From contig CAZYTO010000196.1 in the NCBI GenBank assembly GCA_964650405.1, positions 1-10,743 of the forward strand: a stretch of 10,743 nt of DNA, given 5' to 3'. Below the pieces are notes generated by a model, which saw only the letters and a program-made list of their open reading frames with translations, did not search any database and was not told where the DNA came from. Both the position numbers and the translations under genes were made by a program. The DNA comes from CAZYTO01 sp964650405 (GTDB lineage Bacteria > Acidobacteriota > Thermoanaerobaculia > Gp7-AA8). Shown one piece after another: positions 1-8,342 of this stretch. The stretch's first letter is position 1. Each line of letters begins with the position of its first letter.

Positions 1-3000
1 GGCAGCGTGATCGTCGTGTTCTTGTCCGTGAGGTGTCCGGCGTCGTCCCGGTAGAACAGCTGCTCGGTCACGAGATAGTCGTCCGTTGAGCCTGGCATGT
101 AATTGTGACGGGTGGTCGTGGCCAGCTTGCCCTGGCCATGATTCGACGTGTCGGCGGCGTCGTAGGTGTACTCCTTGAACGGCCGGTACGATGAGCCGCC
201 CCAGGAGTCGAGTCTCACCGGACGTTCGGCGGCGTCGTAGGAGTATTGCAGGTTGAAGGCGCTGATGTCGGAGCGCGTCTTTGAGAGAACGTGCCCGCGG
301 GCGTCATACGTGTAAGAGAACATACCGTTTTCGGGGTGGGTCTCGGAAGACAGGAATCCCCGTCCGTCGTAGCTGAAGGTCCTGGTTTGCCCGCATACAT
401 CACTTGTGCTTACGTTGGAGCACACGGAAACAAGGTGATCCGCCGTGTCGTAGGCATAGGTGGTGCGAGCGCCGCTGGCCTCGGTCACGGATACGAGCCG
501 GCCGAACGAGTCGTAACCTTCCGTCGTCGTTGCGGGCGCGAACGTAGCGTTTCCGCCGCCGTCCGTTCCCGTTCGCACCTGAACGGTACGCGCGACCGTC
601 GAAGTGCCCAGATAGGATATGTTGGTCTTCGTGCTGAGAGCGAAAGTGTCATCCGGAGGAGTAATCTGTGTGGCGCGGCCGAAGGCGTCATATTGGAACA
701 GCGTCAGTGGCGCGGAGGTAGCCACCTGTGAGACCCACTCCGAGGCGGCGGTCTTGCGGCCCATGGCATCGTAAGCTGTGGTCTGGACGGACTTGGAGCT
801 GCCCGGCATGTCGCGCGTAGTGCGGAAGACGCGCCCGAAATCGTCGTACTCGTATTTCGTGACGATGCCGCTACGGGTAACCTGCGCGGACTGAGGATGA
901 GCGGCGGAACTGAACTGGATGGCACTCCCGGATTCGCCGGGGGGAGAGATGGACGATAGCCGGCCAAGGCGGTCATAGCCGAAGAACGTCGTCAGGCCAC
1001 TCGGGTCCGCAGAGGAGATGACCATGCCCGTCGCATCGGTGGTGACGTTCAGGTCAAAAAACGAGATGCCACTGCCGGTGTGTTTCGACGTCTTTGGCGC
1101 TCCATGTTCCCAGGTGTGGTCGATTTGGTATGCCAGCGTGCCAGGGCTGTTCATGGCTGTACAGAGATTCGGATCCGTGCTCACGGAACCCGTATCTCCT
1201 CCGTAGTACTGCTCCGTAGCGAGATTGCCCGTCCCGGAGGACTCCGGTGTGAAGACCGCCAACAGGTCCGACGGCTGAGGCCCGAGACCCTTTAGGACTC
1301 GATGAGCCTTGAGGAACCCGTTGGGTTGGTTGAAAGGTTTGTCGAAACAAAACTGCTGCGTGGTCTGCCCGGCGGAGTCCGTGGACGTCACCGAGTCGTA
1401 CGTATTCAACACCCAGTTCTTGTCGGGTGGTATGAGCATCGAGCCGTTCACGAGGCCGTTGGCGTCGGACCCGGGGTTGTAGTTTGTCTGACCGGTGCGC
1501 AGGTCGGTCACTTCCGTCGGTTTTCCATTCAAGAGGACGGTGCGTAACCCGTTCGATGCGACTGTCCGGTAGTGACCGTAGCCATCCCAGTCGGAAAGGT
1601 CGGTTCCTATATAGTGGCAATTCGCCGCATCGCCGATTGGCGTGCAGGCCTGTTGCAATTCGTTGGGCGGCGGATCGTCACGAAAAGCGGTACGCGACGA
1701 GACGATTACCTTCTCAACGCCTTGCCTGATGAAGGTGGAGCGCAGAACACTGCAATTATTGCCATTGCTGTCGCAGTGCAGCGTTTCGTGCGAGAGGTAG
1801 CGGTCCTGCTTAAGATCATAGGCCCCGTAGGGATCGTTGAAGTTGACGTACTTGAAACCATTCGGTGAGGTATCAGGGTCGAGCTCTCCACTCGGCCACA
1901 TGCTGAAGTGGCTCGTGACCTTGTCGCCGGTCGGCTCAGTCACCGTAACAACCATCTCGTCCGATAAGATTGGGTGAACCGGCGGCAGACTCGTCCCCGC
2001 ATTACAGTCCGTAAGGGCGGGGTAGCCGGCAGCTGGCAGGAGGTCGTGTCTGTAGGACCACTTCCCAACGAGCGTGCCGGTCGCGTCTTTGAAGCTTCGG
2101 GTCATGACTCCGGGGCTGCTGCCGCCGACACCATAGCCGACCCCGTAATGATTTGCGCACATATCCCAGGATGGAAAGGCAAAGTACGTGTACTCATAGG
2201 CCACGCTGCCGCCGGTGGGGAGGGTGAGCAATTGGAGGACGCCTGGAATCGGGCTCGATGATGAATAGGAGAACTGATACGTGGAGCAATCCGAGAGCGC
2301 GCAATCGTCGGATGCACCGTCAGGAAGCTTGAGAGTCTTGAGGAAGGGCATGGAGTAGCTCTGCGCCCAGGTATTACTGCCATCGGTATCTTCGCCACCC
2401 TTGGGAATGGTGTCGTTCCCGCTTCCGTAGTCGAACAACCACGTGGCGGTACGAGCGGTGTGGCTCACCGGGTCCTGAGGTGCGAGCAACACGACCCTGT
2501 CGGCCATGGGCCTGGTGACTCCACCGTAGTACCTGTTCTTGAAACAGACGTACTGCGACCGCCCCTGCGTTTCCGACACCAGCCACATGGAATCAGCTCC
2601 GGGACATTGCGCTGAATACGCCGAAGGCGACGGGCTCGACACCGTGACTGTGTCCGAGCTTGCAGCACTTCGGATCTGCGTCAGTTGCCATCCGGTGCCG
2701 TTCTTCACGAAGTGCCGCGTAACGCCGTCAGGAGAATCGACTTCGACGATGGTCGTCGACGTCCCGGTACTGAGACGCCGGAGACGTAGCGCCGAGGAAT
2801 CGGATGTGTACAGCGGAAAGCAGTCATTACTATCGTCGCAGTTCGTGCTGCCGACGTTGGTTCCATCGAACAGGTGATCGGCTCCGTCCGGCGACTCGTA
2901 GACGTACCCGTTGTGGTAGCTATTCAGGGGGTCGTCGCGGCCGACGAGACGGCCCATTGACAGGAGCCATCCCATTCCGGCGTTGGATCGGTTGACCGGG

Positions 3001-3284
3001 GTTGCATGGACGAGACCGCCGCCGGCGTCGGCGACGTCCCATAGCTTACTGTTGTAGGTGAGGGAGAGGCCGTATGTGAAGCCGGCGTTCAACGGGTACT
3101 TCATCCCGATCGAGAGAGGAACGACCAGGTTTCCGTTGAAGACGTTGATGCTGTCGATTTCGCCGAAATCGTAGGCCTTCTGCGGGTCGAATCCCCGGGT
3201 GAGAGAAGGCAAATCGTCGGCATGAGAGCCAACCGCAACGAGAGCGACGAGGGCCGCGGCTAGAAGACCGCGTCGCGGCGTCAT
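1..3284 (-). CDS. Rhs/YD-repeat secreted protein, 3' end outside window
   Basis: The reading frame is open from an ATG at 3284 to the left edge (1094 codons, no stop), so the C-terminus is missing. Residues 1-22 (MTPRRGLLAAALVALVAVGS and on to HA) form a signal peptide, predicting export. Residues of about 25-100 resemble the N-terminal part of bacterial Rhs proteins (FNGNLVVPL, LSLTYNSKLWDV). YD repeats start near residue 770 (FGYDRLGRLSS) and continue with YEYDDFGR (about 811), AYDAMGRK (838), QYDAFGRA (865), GYDSFGRL (924) and several more, as expected of the beta-strand shell of Rhs/RHS-core proteins. In such families the variable C-terminal tip often carries a toxin or an adhesive domain; here it would lie left of position 1 and cannot be judged. 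The ATG overlaps the TGA of the upstream gene (ATGA), suggesting translational coupling. I checked the frame at several points along the gene and found no frameshift. Confidence 0.9.
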   Translation of the reverse strand, partial: MTPRRGLLAAALVALVAVGSHADDLPSLTRGFDPQKAYDFGEIDSINVFNGNLVVPLSIGMKYPLNAGFTYGLSLTYNSKLWDVADAGGGLVHATPVNRSNAGMGWLLSMGRLVGRDDPLNSYHNGYVYESPDGADHLFDGTNVGSTNCDDSNDCFPLYTSDSSALRLRRLSTGTSTTIVEVDSPDGVTRHFVKNGTGWQLTQIRSAASSDTVTVSSPSPSAYSAQCPGADSMWLVSETQGRSQYVCFKNRYYGGVTRPMADRVVLLAPQDPVSHTARTATWLFDYGSGNDTIPKGGEDTDGSNTWAQSYSMPFLKTLKLPDGASDDCALSDCSTYQFSYSSSSPIPGVLQLLTLPTGGSVAYEYTYFAFPSWDMCANHYGVGYGVGGSSPGVMTRSFKDATGTLVGKWSYRHDLLPAAGYPALTDCNAGTSLPPVHPILSDEMVVTVTEPTGDKVTSHFSMWPSGELDPDTSPNGFKYVNFNDPYGAYDLKQDRYLSHETLHCDSNGNNCSVLRSTFIRQGVEKVIVSSRTAFRDDPPPNELQQACTPIGDAANCHYIGTDLSDWDGYGHYRTVASNGLRTVLLNGKPTEVTDLRTGQTNYNPGSDANGLVNGSMLIPPDKNWVLNTYDSVTSTDSAGQTTQQFCFDKPFNQPNGFLKAHRVLKGLGPQPSDLLAVFTPESSGTGNLATEQYYGGDTGSVSTDPNLCTAMNSPGTLAYQIDHTWEHGAPKTSKHTGSGISFFDLNVTTDATGMVISSADPSGLTTFFGYDRLGRLSSISPPGESGSAIQFSSAAHPQSAQVTRSGIVTKYEYDDFGRVFRTTRDMPGSSKSVQTTAYDAMGRKTAASEWVSQVATSAPLTLFQYDAFGRATQITPPDDTFALSTKTNISYLGTSTVARTVQVRTGTDGGGNATFAPATTTEGYDSFGRLVSVTEASGARTTYAYDTADHLVSVCSNVSTSDVCGQTRTFSYDGRGFLSSETHPENGMFSYTYDARGHVLSKTRSDISAFNLQYSYDAAERPVRLDSWGGSSYRPFKEYTYDAADTSNHGQGKLATTTRHNYMPGSTDDYLVTEQLFYRDDAGHLTDKNTTITL

Positions 3285-3940
3285 TGTCCCACCACCAGCG
3301 AGGAATAGGTCATCCAGCGCGGATCGATGAAGGCGAGGACATCGCCGTTATGGAAACTGTTCGGCGCCGGCGGAGCGTCGGCGATCGGCTGCATGTGGCC
3401 GATATCGAGCCGTATTCCGTAGGGAGCACCTTTGTTTTCGTCGACCGCGCTGTCCTTCGCCCCTTCCATCGACCAGGCGCCGACTCCCGGGCGCACGAAA
3501 ACGATCTGCGCCTCGGTGAAAGGAATCTCGAGCTTCCGGAGTTGCCCGTTGTTGTCGTTCCGAATCCGATCAGGTGTCAGCGGCGTCGGCGGGTTGTCGT
3601 AGGTCGCGGTGGGCAGGACTGCGTAGCGTCCACTGGCCAGATCGACGAGGATCCAGATTGCGCGATGGGGTACGCCCCCGGGGAGGGTCAGCGTCACGGT
3701 GCCATCGTTATCGGAGTCGGTCAGCGTCTCCTGCCGTTTGACGATCCTTGGCGCCCGGCGAGTGACTTCTCGGGAGATGCCAAACAGCACCACCCGGCCT
3801 CCAGGCGTGACGCCTGCCGCGGCGATCGTAGTTTTCGTGAAGGTGATGCTCAATGAGCTCGACGGCGGAACGGGTTGGGCGCCCTTCGCCGCGCCGGCCA
3901 GTGTTGCGACGATCAAAGTGAAGAGAAGATTGCGAAGCAT
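3281..3940 (-). CDS. Small exported protein with RPGVGAW motif, function unknown
   Basis: This encodes 219 aa from the ATG at 3940, chosen because a strong Shine-Dalgarno GGAGGG (3949-3954) lies 8 bases upstream; an in-frame GTG at 3958 is possible but sits before that site. Residues 1-21 (MLRNLLFTLIVATLAGAAKG) are a signal peptide. The mature protein looks like an all-beta domain: TPGGRVVLFGISRE (45-58), an acidic DSDNDG loop (75-80) that resembles a calcium-binding DxDxDG loop, AIWILVDLASGRYAV (94-108), RPGVGAW (150-156), and a C-terminal HNGDVLAFIDPR (197-208). I remember similar unnamed secreted proteins from Acidobacteriota but no function. It lies between a fibre-like protein and an Rhs protein, 17 bases from the first and overlapping the second, so it is probably an accessory or structural part of the same surface assembly. 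Calcium binding is inference from the loop alone. Confidence 0.85.
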   Translation of the reverse strand: MLRNLLFTLIVATLAGAAKGAQPVPPSSSLSITFTKTTIAAAGVTPGGRVVLFGISREVTRRAPRIVKRQETLTDSDNDGTVTLTLPGGVPHRAIWILVDLASGRYAVLPTATYDNPPTPLTPDRIRNDNNGQLRKLEIPFTEAQIVFVRPGVGAWSMEGAKDSAVDENKGAPYGIRLDIGHMQPIADAPPAPNSFHNGDVLAFIDPRWMTYSSLVVGQ

Positions 3941-3948
3941 GGGCGTAT

Positions 3949-3954
3949 CCCTCC
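3949..3954 (-). promoter_or_regulatory. Shine-Dalgarno site that decides the 3940 start
   Basis: The minus strand reads GGAGGG, 8 bases before the ATG at 3940 and just after the TAG of the upstream gene (3958-3960). It favours the ATG over the in-frame GTG at 3958, which overlaps the upstream stop codon. Confidence 0.7.
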
Positions 3955-3957
3955 GCA

Positions 3958-6018
3958 CTACTGCAGTGAGAGCAGCACGAGGATGTCGCCTTCGCCGGCC
4001 GGCAGGGGCTCGAGCGCTTTGCCGACGAGCGTTCCGGGGCGGTGGATCCGGACGCCGCCGACGTCGATCGGCTCGGATTTCATGGCCGTGCCCGGACGGT
4101 CGCTCGTCACGAGGAGATCTCCGGCGGCGATCGGACTCTTCGAGGCGTCGACGTGGACGCGTACCCGGCCGGTGGTGGCGATCTGCGACTTCGTGGCGGC
4201 TTCTTCTCCGAGCAGGACGCCCGGCGTGGCGGAGACGACGCCGGCGATCGCGGTGTCATAGGCGCGCGAGCTCGGCGTGACACGATTCGAGCCGGTACCG
4301 TCGATCACGACGACCGTTCCCGGCGCCAGGCGCTCGCCGGAAGGTACCCATTCCGCGACATCCTGATACTGCGCGTGGATGAGGTTGAACGTTCCCGTTC
4401 CGCTGACATTGAGACTGCCGTTCACGTCAAGCTTCGCAGCCGGGTTTGTCTGGCCGATGCCGACGTTTCCGGTGGGCATGACCGTGAGCGCGGCCGTGGC
4501 CGCCGCGCCGGCGTTGCGCACGAAGACCGTGAGCTTCCCGGCGCCGCCCTCGAGGCGCGTCGAGTCCCACTCATCGTAGTTGCCGATGTAGAGACGGCCG
4601 AAGCCGGGACGGTTCTGAGAGTCGAGCTTGCGGCCGCCGACGATGGCCAGCGAGGCGGCGGCCGCGTGGGCGCTCTGCTCGATGACGGTGGTGACCGTAG
4701 AATCAACCGTCGGAGGCGTCGCCTGGGAGCTGGGATCGCGGACGTAGAGCTGATTGCCTGGCTGGGCGATGGCGCTGTTGTTATCGAGAGTGCCGATCGC
4801 GGCCTTCCCGCTGACCCACATATCGGCGCGGGTGTCAGTGAGGCTGTCGCCGTATGTCGACGGTTTCACCCAATACGTCGCCGTTCCGTCCGGTGTGCTG
4901 CCTGGTGGTAGTTGAGGGTTGACGAAATAGGCGCGGTAGTAGTAGTGCTGCGCGAATTGAGGGAAGTGGTAAACGAACCGCGAGTCGAAGTTAATGTGCT
5001 GCTCGGCGTAGTACCCCATCGTAAACGCCTCGAACTTTGTCGTCGGTGGCGACGACGGTTGCCCGGGCAGGTCCGCTTCGTCGCTCGACATCGCCTTGAA
5101 GAACACCACCTTGGTACTGCCGCCCGCGTGGTCCTTTGGATTCACGATGGTGACATTGTGGACGACCTCTCCGGCGATGGACTGCGACTCGTGATAGTCG
5201 GTCACGCCACTCAACGTCGCATTCTTGAGCCGGGTCGCCCCGTTCGAGCTCACACGAAGGAGCTCGACGTCATTTGAGCTGAATACCCCGAAGCCGCCGG
5301 ACCCGCCTGAATCCCCGCTCTTCATGATCGTCCACGGCCATGAGCCGTTCGCAATCCCCATGAAGCCGGTATACGGATAGATGGAATGGTCGAGATAGAG
5401 AGAGCCAGAGGAACCGATCACTGAGTCGGTCGACTCTGAATGGATTCGCAGGCCCGCCCCTGTCACGGAGGGCTGCGACGGTCCAGTAGCATTGGTGGTA
5501 ACGGCCATCGCACCCGAGGCGCCTGAAGGCATGGGATCGATCGGCGTCCCCGCGGGGACGTAGAACCCCTCCAGATCGATGGCGACATGCTCGTTCGCGC
5601 CAACGGAGAAGTGAAGAGGGGCATTCGCGTTGAGGCGCTGGAGCGGTTGCGGAGCGGCCGCCTGGGAAGGGGCAGCCTCGACGCGTGCATACGGCGTGCG
5701 GCGGATGGCGTAGGCGACGGCGACCGCAGGCACGATGAGACTGCATCGATGCTTCCGCACGTCGATCGTCCGGAGGGACTCCTCGGCGGACGACGCGGCC
5801 AGGTCGACACGAGTATCGAGGAGGCGGCACGGCGCCATGGCCACGAACTGCTCGCCACCCGCCGCCTCAGGTGCGGTGGCGGCCGTCGCAGCCGAAGCAG
5901 CCGGCACGCTCAGAAGCAGCATGAGCAGAACGCGGGTGAATCGCCGCCCGGCGGCATCCCGGCGGAAACGGCGGATGCAGGCGTCATTCAAAATCGAACG
6001 AAGAGCGGTAATGATCAC
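3958..6018 (-). CDS. Exported fibre-like surface protein with CRLLDTR and GIG..NPAAKLDVNG motifs
   Basis: This encodes 686 aa from a GTG at 6018, chosen because GGAGGT (6025-6030) lies 6 bases upstream; an ATG at 6042 in the same frame has no visible ribosome site. After a long basic leader, FTRVLLMLLLSVPAASA (about 27-43) is a signal peptide core. Next comes FVAMAPCRLLDTR (about 58-70), a motif seen in many acidobacterial secreted proteins, then a domain to about residue 155 ending in IDLEGFYVPAG. The middle (160-500) is Gly/Ser/Thr-rich and unrecognised. VGIGQTNPAAKLDVNG (519-534) is the hallmark found before the C-terminal modules of phage tail-fibre-like and trimeric fibre proteins. The last 130 residues (QYQDVAEWVP, GTVVVIDG, AGVVSATPGVLLGEE, GDLLVTSDRPGTAMK, GKALEPL) form a module I have seen ending similar fibre proteins. 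No S74 peptidase catalytic region is evident. It is the first gene of the operon and probably a cell-surface fibre or adhesin. Confidence 0.85.
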   Translation of the reverse strand: MIITALRSILNDACIRRFRRDAAGRRFTRVLLMLLLSVPAASAATAATAPEAAGGEQFVAMAPCRLLDTRVDLAASSAEESLRTIDVRKHRCSLIVPAVAVAYAIRRTPYARVEAAPSQAAAPQPLQRLNANAPLHFSVGANEHVAIDLEGFYVPAGTPIDPMPSGASGAMAVTTNATGPSQPSVTGAGLRIHSESTDSVIGSSGSLYLDHSIYPYTGFMGIANGSWPWTIMKSGDSGGSGGFGVFSSNDVELLRVSSNGATRLKNATLSGVTDYHESQSIAGEVVHNVTIVNPKDHAGGSTKVVFFKAMSSDEADLPGQPSSPPTTKFEAFTMGYYAEQHINFDSRFVYHFPQFAQHYYYRAYFVNPQLPPGSTPDGTATYWVKPSTYGDSLTDTRADMWVSGKAAIGTLDNNSAIAQPGNQLYVRDPSSQATPPTVDSTVTTVIEQSAHAAAASLAIVGGRKLDSQNRPGFGRLYIGNYDEWDSTRLEGGAGKLTVFVRNAGAAATAALTVMPTGNVGIGQTNPAAKLDVNGSLNVSGTGTFNLIHAQYQDVAEWVPSGERLAPGTVVVIDGTGSNRVTPSSRAYDTAIAGVVSATPGVLLGEEAATKSQIATTGRVRVHVDASKSPIAAGDLLVTSDRPGTAMKSEPIDVGGVRIHRPGTLVGKALEPLPAGEGDILVLLSLQ

Positions 6019-6024
6019 AGACAG

Positions 6025-6030
6025 ACCTCC
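6025..6030 (-). promoter_or_regulatory. Shine-Dalgarno site that decides the 6018 GTG start
   Basis: The minus strand carries GGAGGT followed by 6 bases and GTG. It lies inside the reading frame that would open at the ATG at 6042, so it argues for the shorter protein. Confidence 0.65.
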
Positions 6031-6465
6031 CTCAATCGGCATGACGCCGTCGCGTAATCGTCGCAGTGTTTCGTACTGTGGACCTGGTGGGACGCGTTGT
6101 GTTGTATACGGATCAGCGGATCAGAACGTCACGCATCTCCGGAAACGTCACAATGCGGGGAACGACGTAAACATAGGTTCGCAAATCGAATTCGGCAACG
6201 GGGGCAGGTCCAAACGTCTGGTCACAAGGGTGCGTAAATTCCCAAACAATGCCGCGCACGCTTCAAGTTTACGTTTCGCGCAATGCCTCGTCCAGTATCC
6301 TCTCCGGGCACGACAGCGGCGATCTTCAGCCGAGGGCCTTCGACTGCGAAGCAGCCCGGCGCTCAGGCTACGTACACAGCCGAGGCACTCAGGGAATCGC
6401 GCGGCTGCAGTAGTGCGTCACCCGAGTGAAGGGCGGCGGGTAGAGAGGGAGCGGGGGATTCAGGT
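6031..6465. other. Intergenic region upstream of the fibre-Rhs operon
   Basis: Roughly 430 bases lie between the fibre gene and the palindromes next to the cyclase 3' end. I see no convincing gene on either strand: an open plus-strand frame through 5735-6469 mostly runs antisense to the fibre gene and shows no recognisable domain. The stretch from 6043 to 6290 is lower in GC than its neighbours, fitting a promoter region; 6290-6460 shows nothing recognisable. Confidence 0.5.
6103..6132 (-). promoter_or_regulatory. Weak candidate promoter for the surface-protein operon
   Basis: On the minus strand GTGACG (6127-6132) and TATACA (6103-6108) are 18 bases apart; each matches the sigma-70 boxes at 4 of 6 positions. 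A second pair of equal quality is TTGCCG (6193-6198) and TATGTT (6170-6175), spaced 17. An 8-mer GTGACGTT occurs twice here (6126-6133 and 6144-6151), 18 bases apart, and could be an operator. None of this can be decided from sequence alone. Confidence 0.2.
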
Positions 6466-6510
6466 TTGACGGACAGGATTGTCCGTGCTTGACGGACAGG
6501 ATTGTCCGTC
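6466..6510. repeat. Two tandem copies of an interspersed palindrome
   Basis: The sequence ACGGACAGGATTGTCCGT occurs twice with a 23-base period (6469-6486 and 6492-6509). Each copy is a perfect inverted repeat, arms ACGGACA/TGTCCGT (8 bp in copy 2) around a GGAT loop. They sit 20 bases past the stop codon of the minus-strand cyclase gene. A third copy with 11-bp arms lies at 9975-10000, 12 bases past another stop codon. They could act as transcript-end hairpins or be REP-like mobile repeats; no T-run follows, so they are not canonical terminators. Confidence 0.8.
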
Positions 6511-6530
6511 CTCCAAGCATCCTTGCAGGG

Positions 6531-8141
6531 TCATTTGCGCACCCTCCCTCCGGCGATGCCTCTCCGCGCGCGGTTCATGCGGCGGATGCTCCAGGCGAGG
6601 TCGCTGTCGGGGTCTTTCGCTTCGGGGAGCTCTTTCGCCTGGCGGAGAGTCTCGATGGAGGCGGCCAGCATGGTTTCCTCATCGCGGTCGAGGGAGCCCT
6701 GCAACAGCGTGATGAGAGTGGCACGCTGCCTCCGGACGAGGTTGGCGTCGGTGACGGCCTTGAACGCTCCCTTCATTTCGTTGGCGAGCGCTTCCCAGCG
6801 GCTCATGTCAGCGATCAGTTGGCGGACCTCCTCCACGGGCAGATCCACCGCCTGAGCGATGAACTCCGAGGCCCCGACGACGTTGATGGCAGCCTGCAGC
6901 TGTTCGAGCGGCAGGCAGCCTCCGCGCCGCACCAGCTCGCGCTGTTGCGGCGTCAACTCCGGAATCTCGGGAATCTGGGCCACCAGGGCCTTCAACTGCT
7001 CCACGGCCGCTTCGGGCGTGAGGACATTTGGCGGAAGGTGTGACCCGCCTTCCTCGGCCCCCTTCGTCTCCATCGGCTCGAGCTCCACGACCCGCTCGCC
7101 GGGAATCGCAAGCGGCTGCTGGCTGGTGATGAGCAGGCGCAAGCCGGGTGTGGTGGCGAGGCGGTGGGCCTGACCCGCCTCCGCGATCACCGACTCGAAG
7201 TTGTCGAGCAGCAGGAGCCGGTCGCTGCCGGCCAACTGGTGGCAGAGTGCCCGGAGATCCGGCGCATCCACCTCGGTGAGCATCAGCGCCGTGCGCAGGG
7301 CGCCGAGGAGGCCGCCGGAGACCTCGGAGGCCCCTTCCAGCGGGACGAAGACGACCTCGCGCGGGAGGCCGGACGTCCTGGCCAGCAGCGTCTCCACGGC
7401 CAGGCGTGTCTTGCCGACGCCGCCGGTGCCGTGCAGGGTCACGAGTCGCGCCGGGAGCAGCGCATCGTGCAACTCCGCCATCTTCCCCTCCCGCCCCACC
7501 CACTGCGTGAGCCACGGATACGGTAGCCCCTCCTGCGCCTTCCTCGGCGCCTCCGGCTCCTGGCCGTCGTACCAGAGCACTTCGAAGATGCCCAGCCGCT
7601 CGGACAGCCCCTTGCGCGTGTACTCGCCGTGGTCGTGGAGTCGCACGCCGGGCGCGTGCCTGGCCTGGCTCTCCGTCTGCTCCGAGCAGAGAACCTTCCC
7701 CCCTTCCGCGAGCGACTCGACACGGGCGGCGATGTTCACGGCGTGCCCGTCGTAGTCCCACTTGCCGCCGCCGAGATCAACGAGCGTCGCCTGTCCCGTG
7801 TGCATGCCGATGCGGATGGCGAGCGGCTCACTGTTGTCTCCTGTAGGGATCTTCTCCTTCCTCAGGCTCCGCTGGATGGCCGCCGCGCAAGTGACGGCTT
7901 GCTCCGGCTGCGCGAAGGCCTCCATGAACGAGTCGCCGATCGTCTTCACCTCGAAGCCGTCGTGCGCTTCGAGAATCCCGCGGATGCGCGCGTTGTGCGG
8001 GTCGAGGATCTGGTGGCGATAGTCCTCATTGCCGCGCTCGTTGCCGTGCTTCAGGACCAGCGCGTCGCGCAGCCCGGTCGAGCCGACGATGTCGGTGAAC
8101 AGGATGGTCACCAGGCCGGAAGGAGGCGGAAGAACGGGCAC
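6531..8141 (-). CDS. Adenylate cyclase - STAND NTPase fusion with a novel C-terminal domain
   Basis: This encodes 536 aa from a GTG at 8141; the preceding in-frame codon is TAG, so no longer start exists. Residues 10-190 are a class III nucleotide cyclase: metal aspartates D17 (FTDIVGST) and D70 (KTIGDSF), adenine-specifying K66 and D129 (WDYDGHAVNIAARV), and transition-state N136 and R140 are all present, so ATP-to-cAMP activity is predicted. Residues 213-352 are a STAND/NB-ARC-like NTPase: Walker A GTGGVGKT (238-245), Walker B LLLLDNFE (309-316) and sensor strand LRLLITSQQPL, where the usual Arg after TS is Gln. The expected winged-helix and TPR region is missing. Residues 375-502 are instead a helical domain unknown to me, closely matching the 182-aa protein at 9054-9602. 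There is no signal peptide or membrane segment, so it should be cytoplasmic. GAGG (8145-8148) lies only 3 bases before the GTG, a short ribosome-site spacing. Confidence 0.92.
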   Translation of the reverse strand: MPVLPPPSGLVTILFTDIVGSTGLRDALVLKHGNERGNEDYRHQILDPHNARIRGILEAHDGFEVKTIGDSFMEAFAQPEQAVTCAAAIQRSLRKEKIPTGDNSEPLAIRIGMHTGQATLVDLGGGKWDYDGHAVNIAARVESLAEGGKVLCSEQTESQARHAPGVRLHDHGEYTRKGLSERLGIFEVLWYDGQEPEAPRKAQEGLPYPWLTQWVGREGKMAELHDALLPARLVTLHGTGGVGKTRLAVETLLARTSGLPREVVFVPLEGASEVSGGLLGALRTALMLTEVDAPDLRALCHQLAGSDRLLLLDNFESVIAEAGQAHRLATTPGLRLLITSQQPLAIPGERVVELEPMETKGAEEGGSHLPPNVLTPEAAVEQLKALVAQIPEIPELTPQQRELVRRGGCLPLEQLQAAINVVGASEFIAQAVDLPVEEVRQLIADMSRWEALANEMKGAFKAVTDANLVRRQRATLITLLQGSLDRDEETMLAASIETLRQAKELPEAKDPDSDLAWSIRRMNRARRGIAGGRVRK

Positions 8142-8342
8142 CTACCTCGGAGTGACGGATTCGGGCGTTTCCCTACCCGCGGCGTAGCCGGACCTAAGAA
8201 GTGCCAGCAGGAGGAACGATCATCGACACGATCGTCCTACGATTCAAAGATTCTCTTCTAACGATAGGAGTGACGCCTGAGGGCGGGTCGCTACCCCACG
8301 AATCGCGCCGCGTGCACGCCGTGGCAAAAGCCGTCGCATCTT
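8142..8342. other. Upstream region of the cyclase gene
   Basis: No gene is supported. On the minus strand TTGAAT and GATGAT are 17 bases apart (about 8222-8250), each 4 of 6 to sigma-70 boxes, a weak cyclase promoter candidate. An inverted repeat ACGATC/GATCGT (8216-8221 and 8230-8235, 8-base loop) overlaps that candidate and could be an operator. Both are low-confidence readings. Confidence 0.3.

Noticed and set aside
1054..1620. A 188-aa minus-strand frame inside the Rhs gene
   Set aside because: The Rhs frame is open across the same bases and gives normal Rhs sequence, so this is a shadow frame.
4042..4911. A 289-aa plus-strand frame opposite the fibre gene
   Set aside because: It is Arg/Asp/Gly-rich shadow coding of a GC-rich gene, with no domain or ribosome site.
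6043..6530. Possible tRNA or small RNA gene in the long intergenic region
   Set aside because: I saw no cloverleaf, T-loop motif or strong hairpin with a T-run apart from the short palindromes.
6808..7761. A 317-aa minus-strand frame inside the cyclase gene
   Set aside because: It is the out-of-frame shadow of the cyclase fusion: Arg/Gly/Pro-rich with no domain, while the true frame has complete catalytic motifs.
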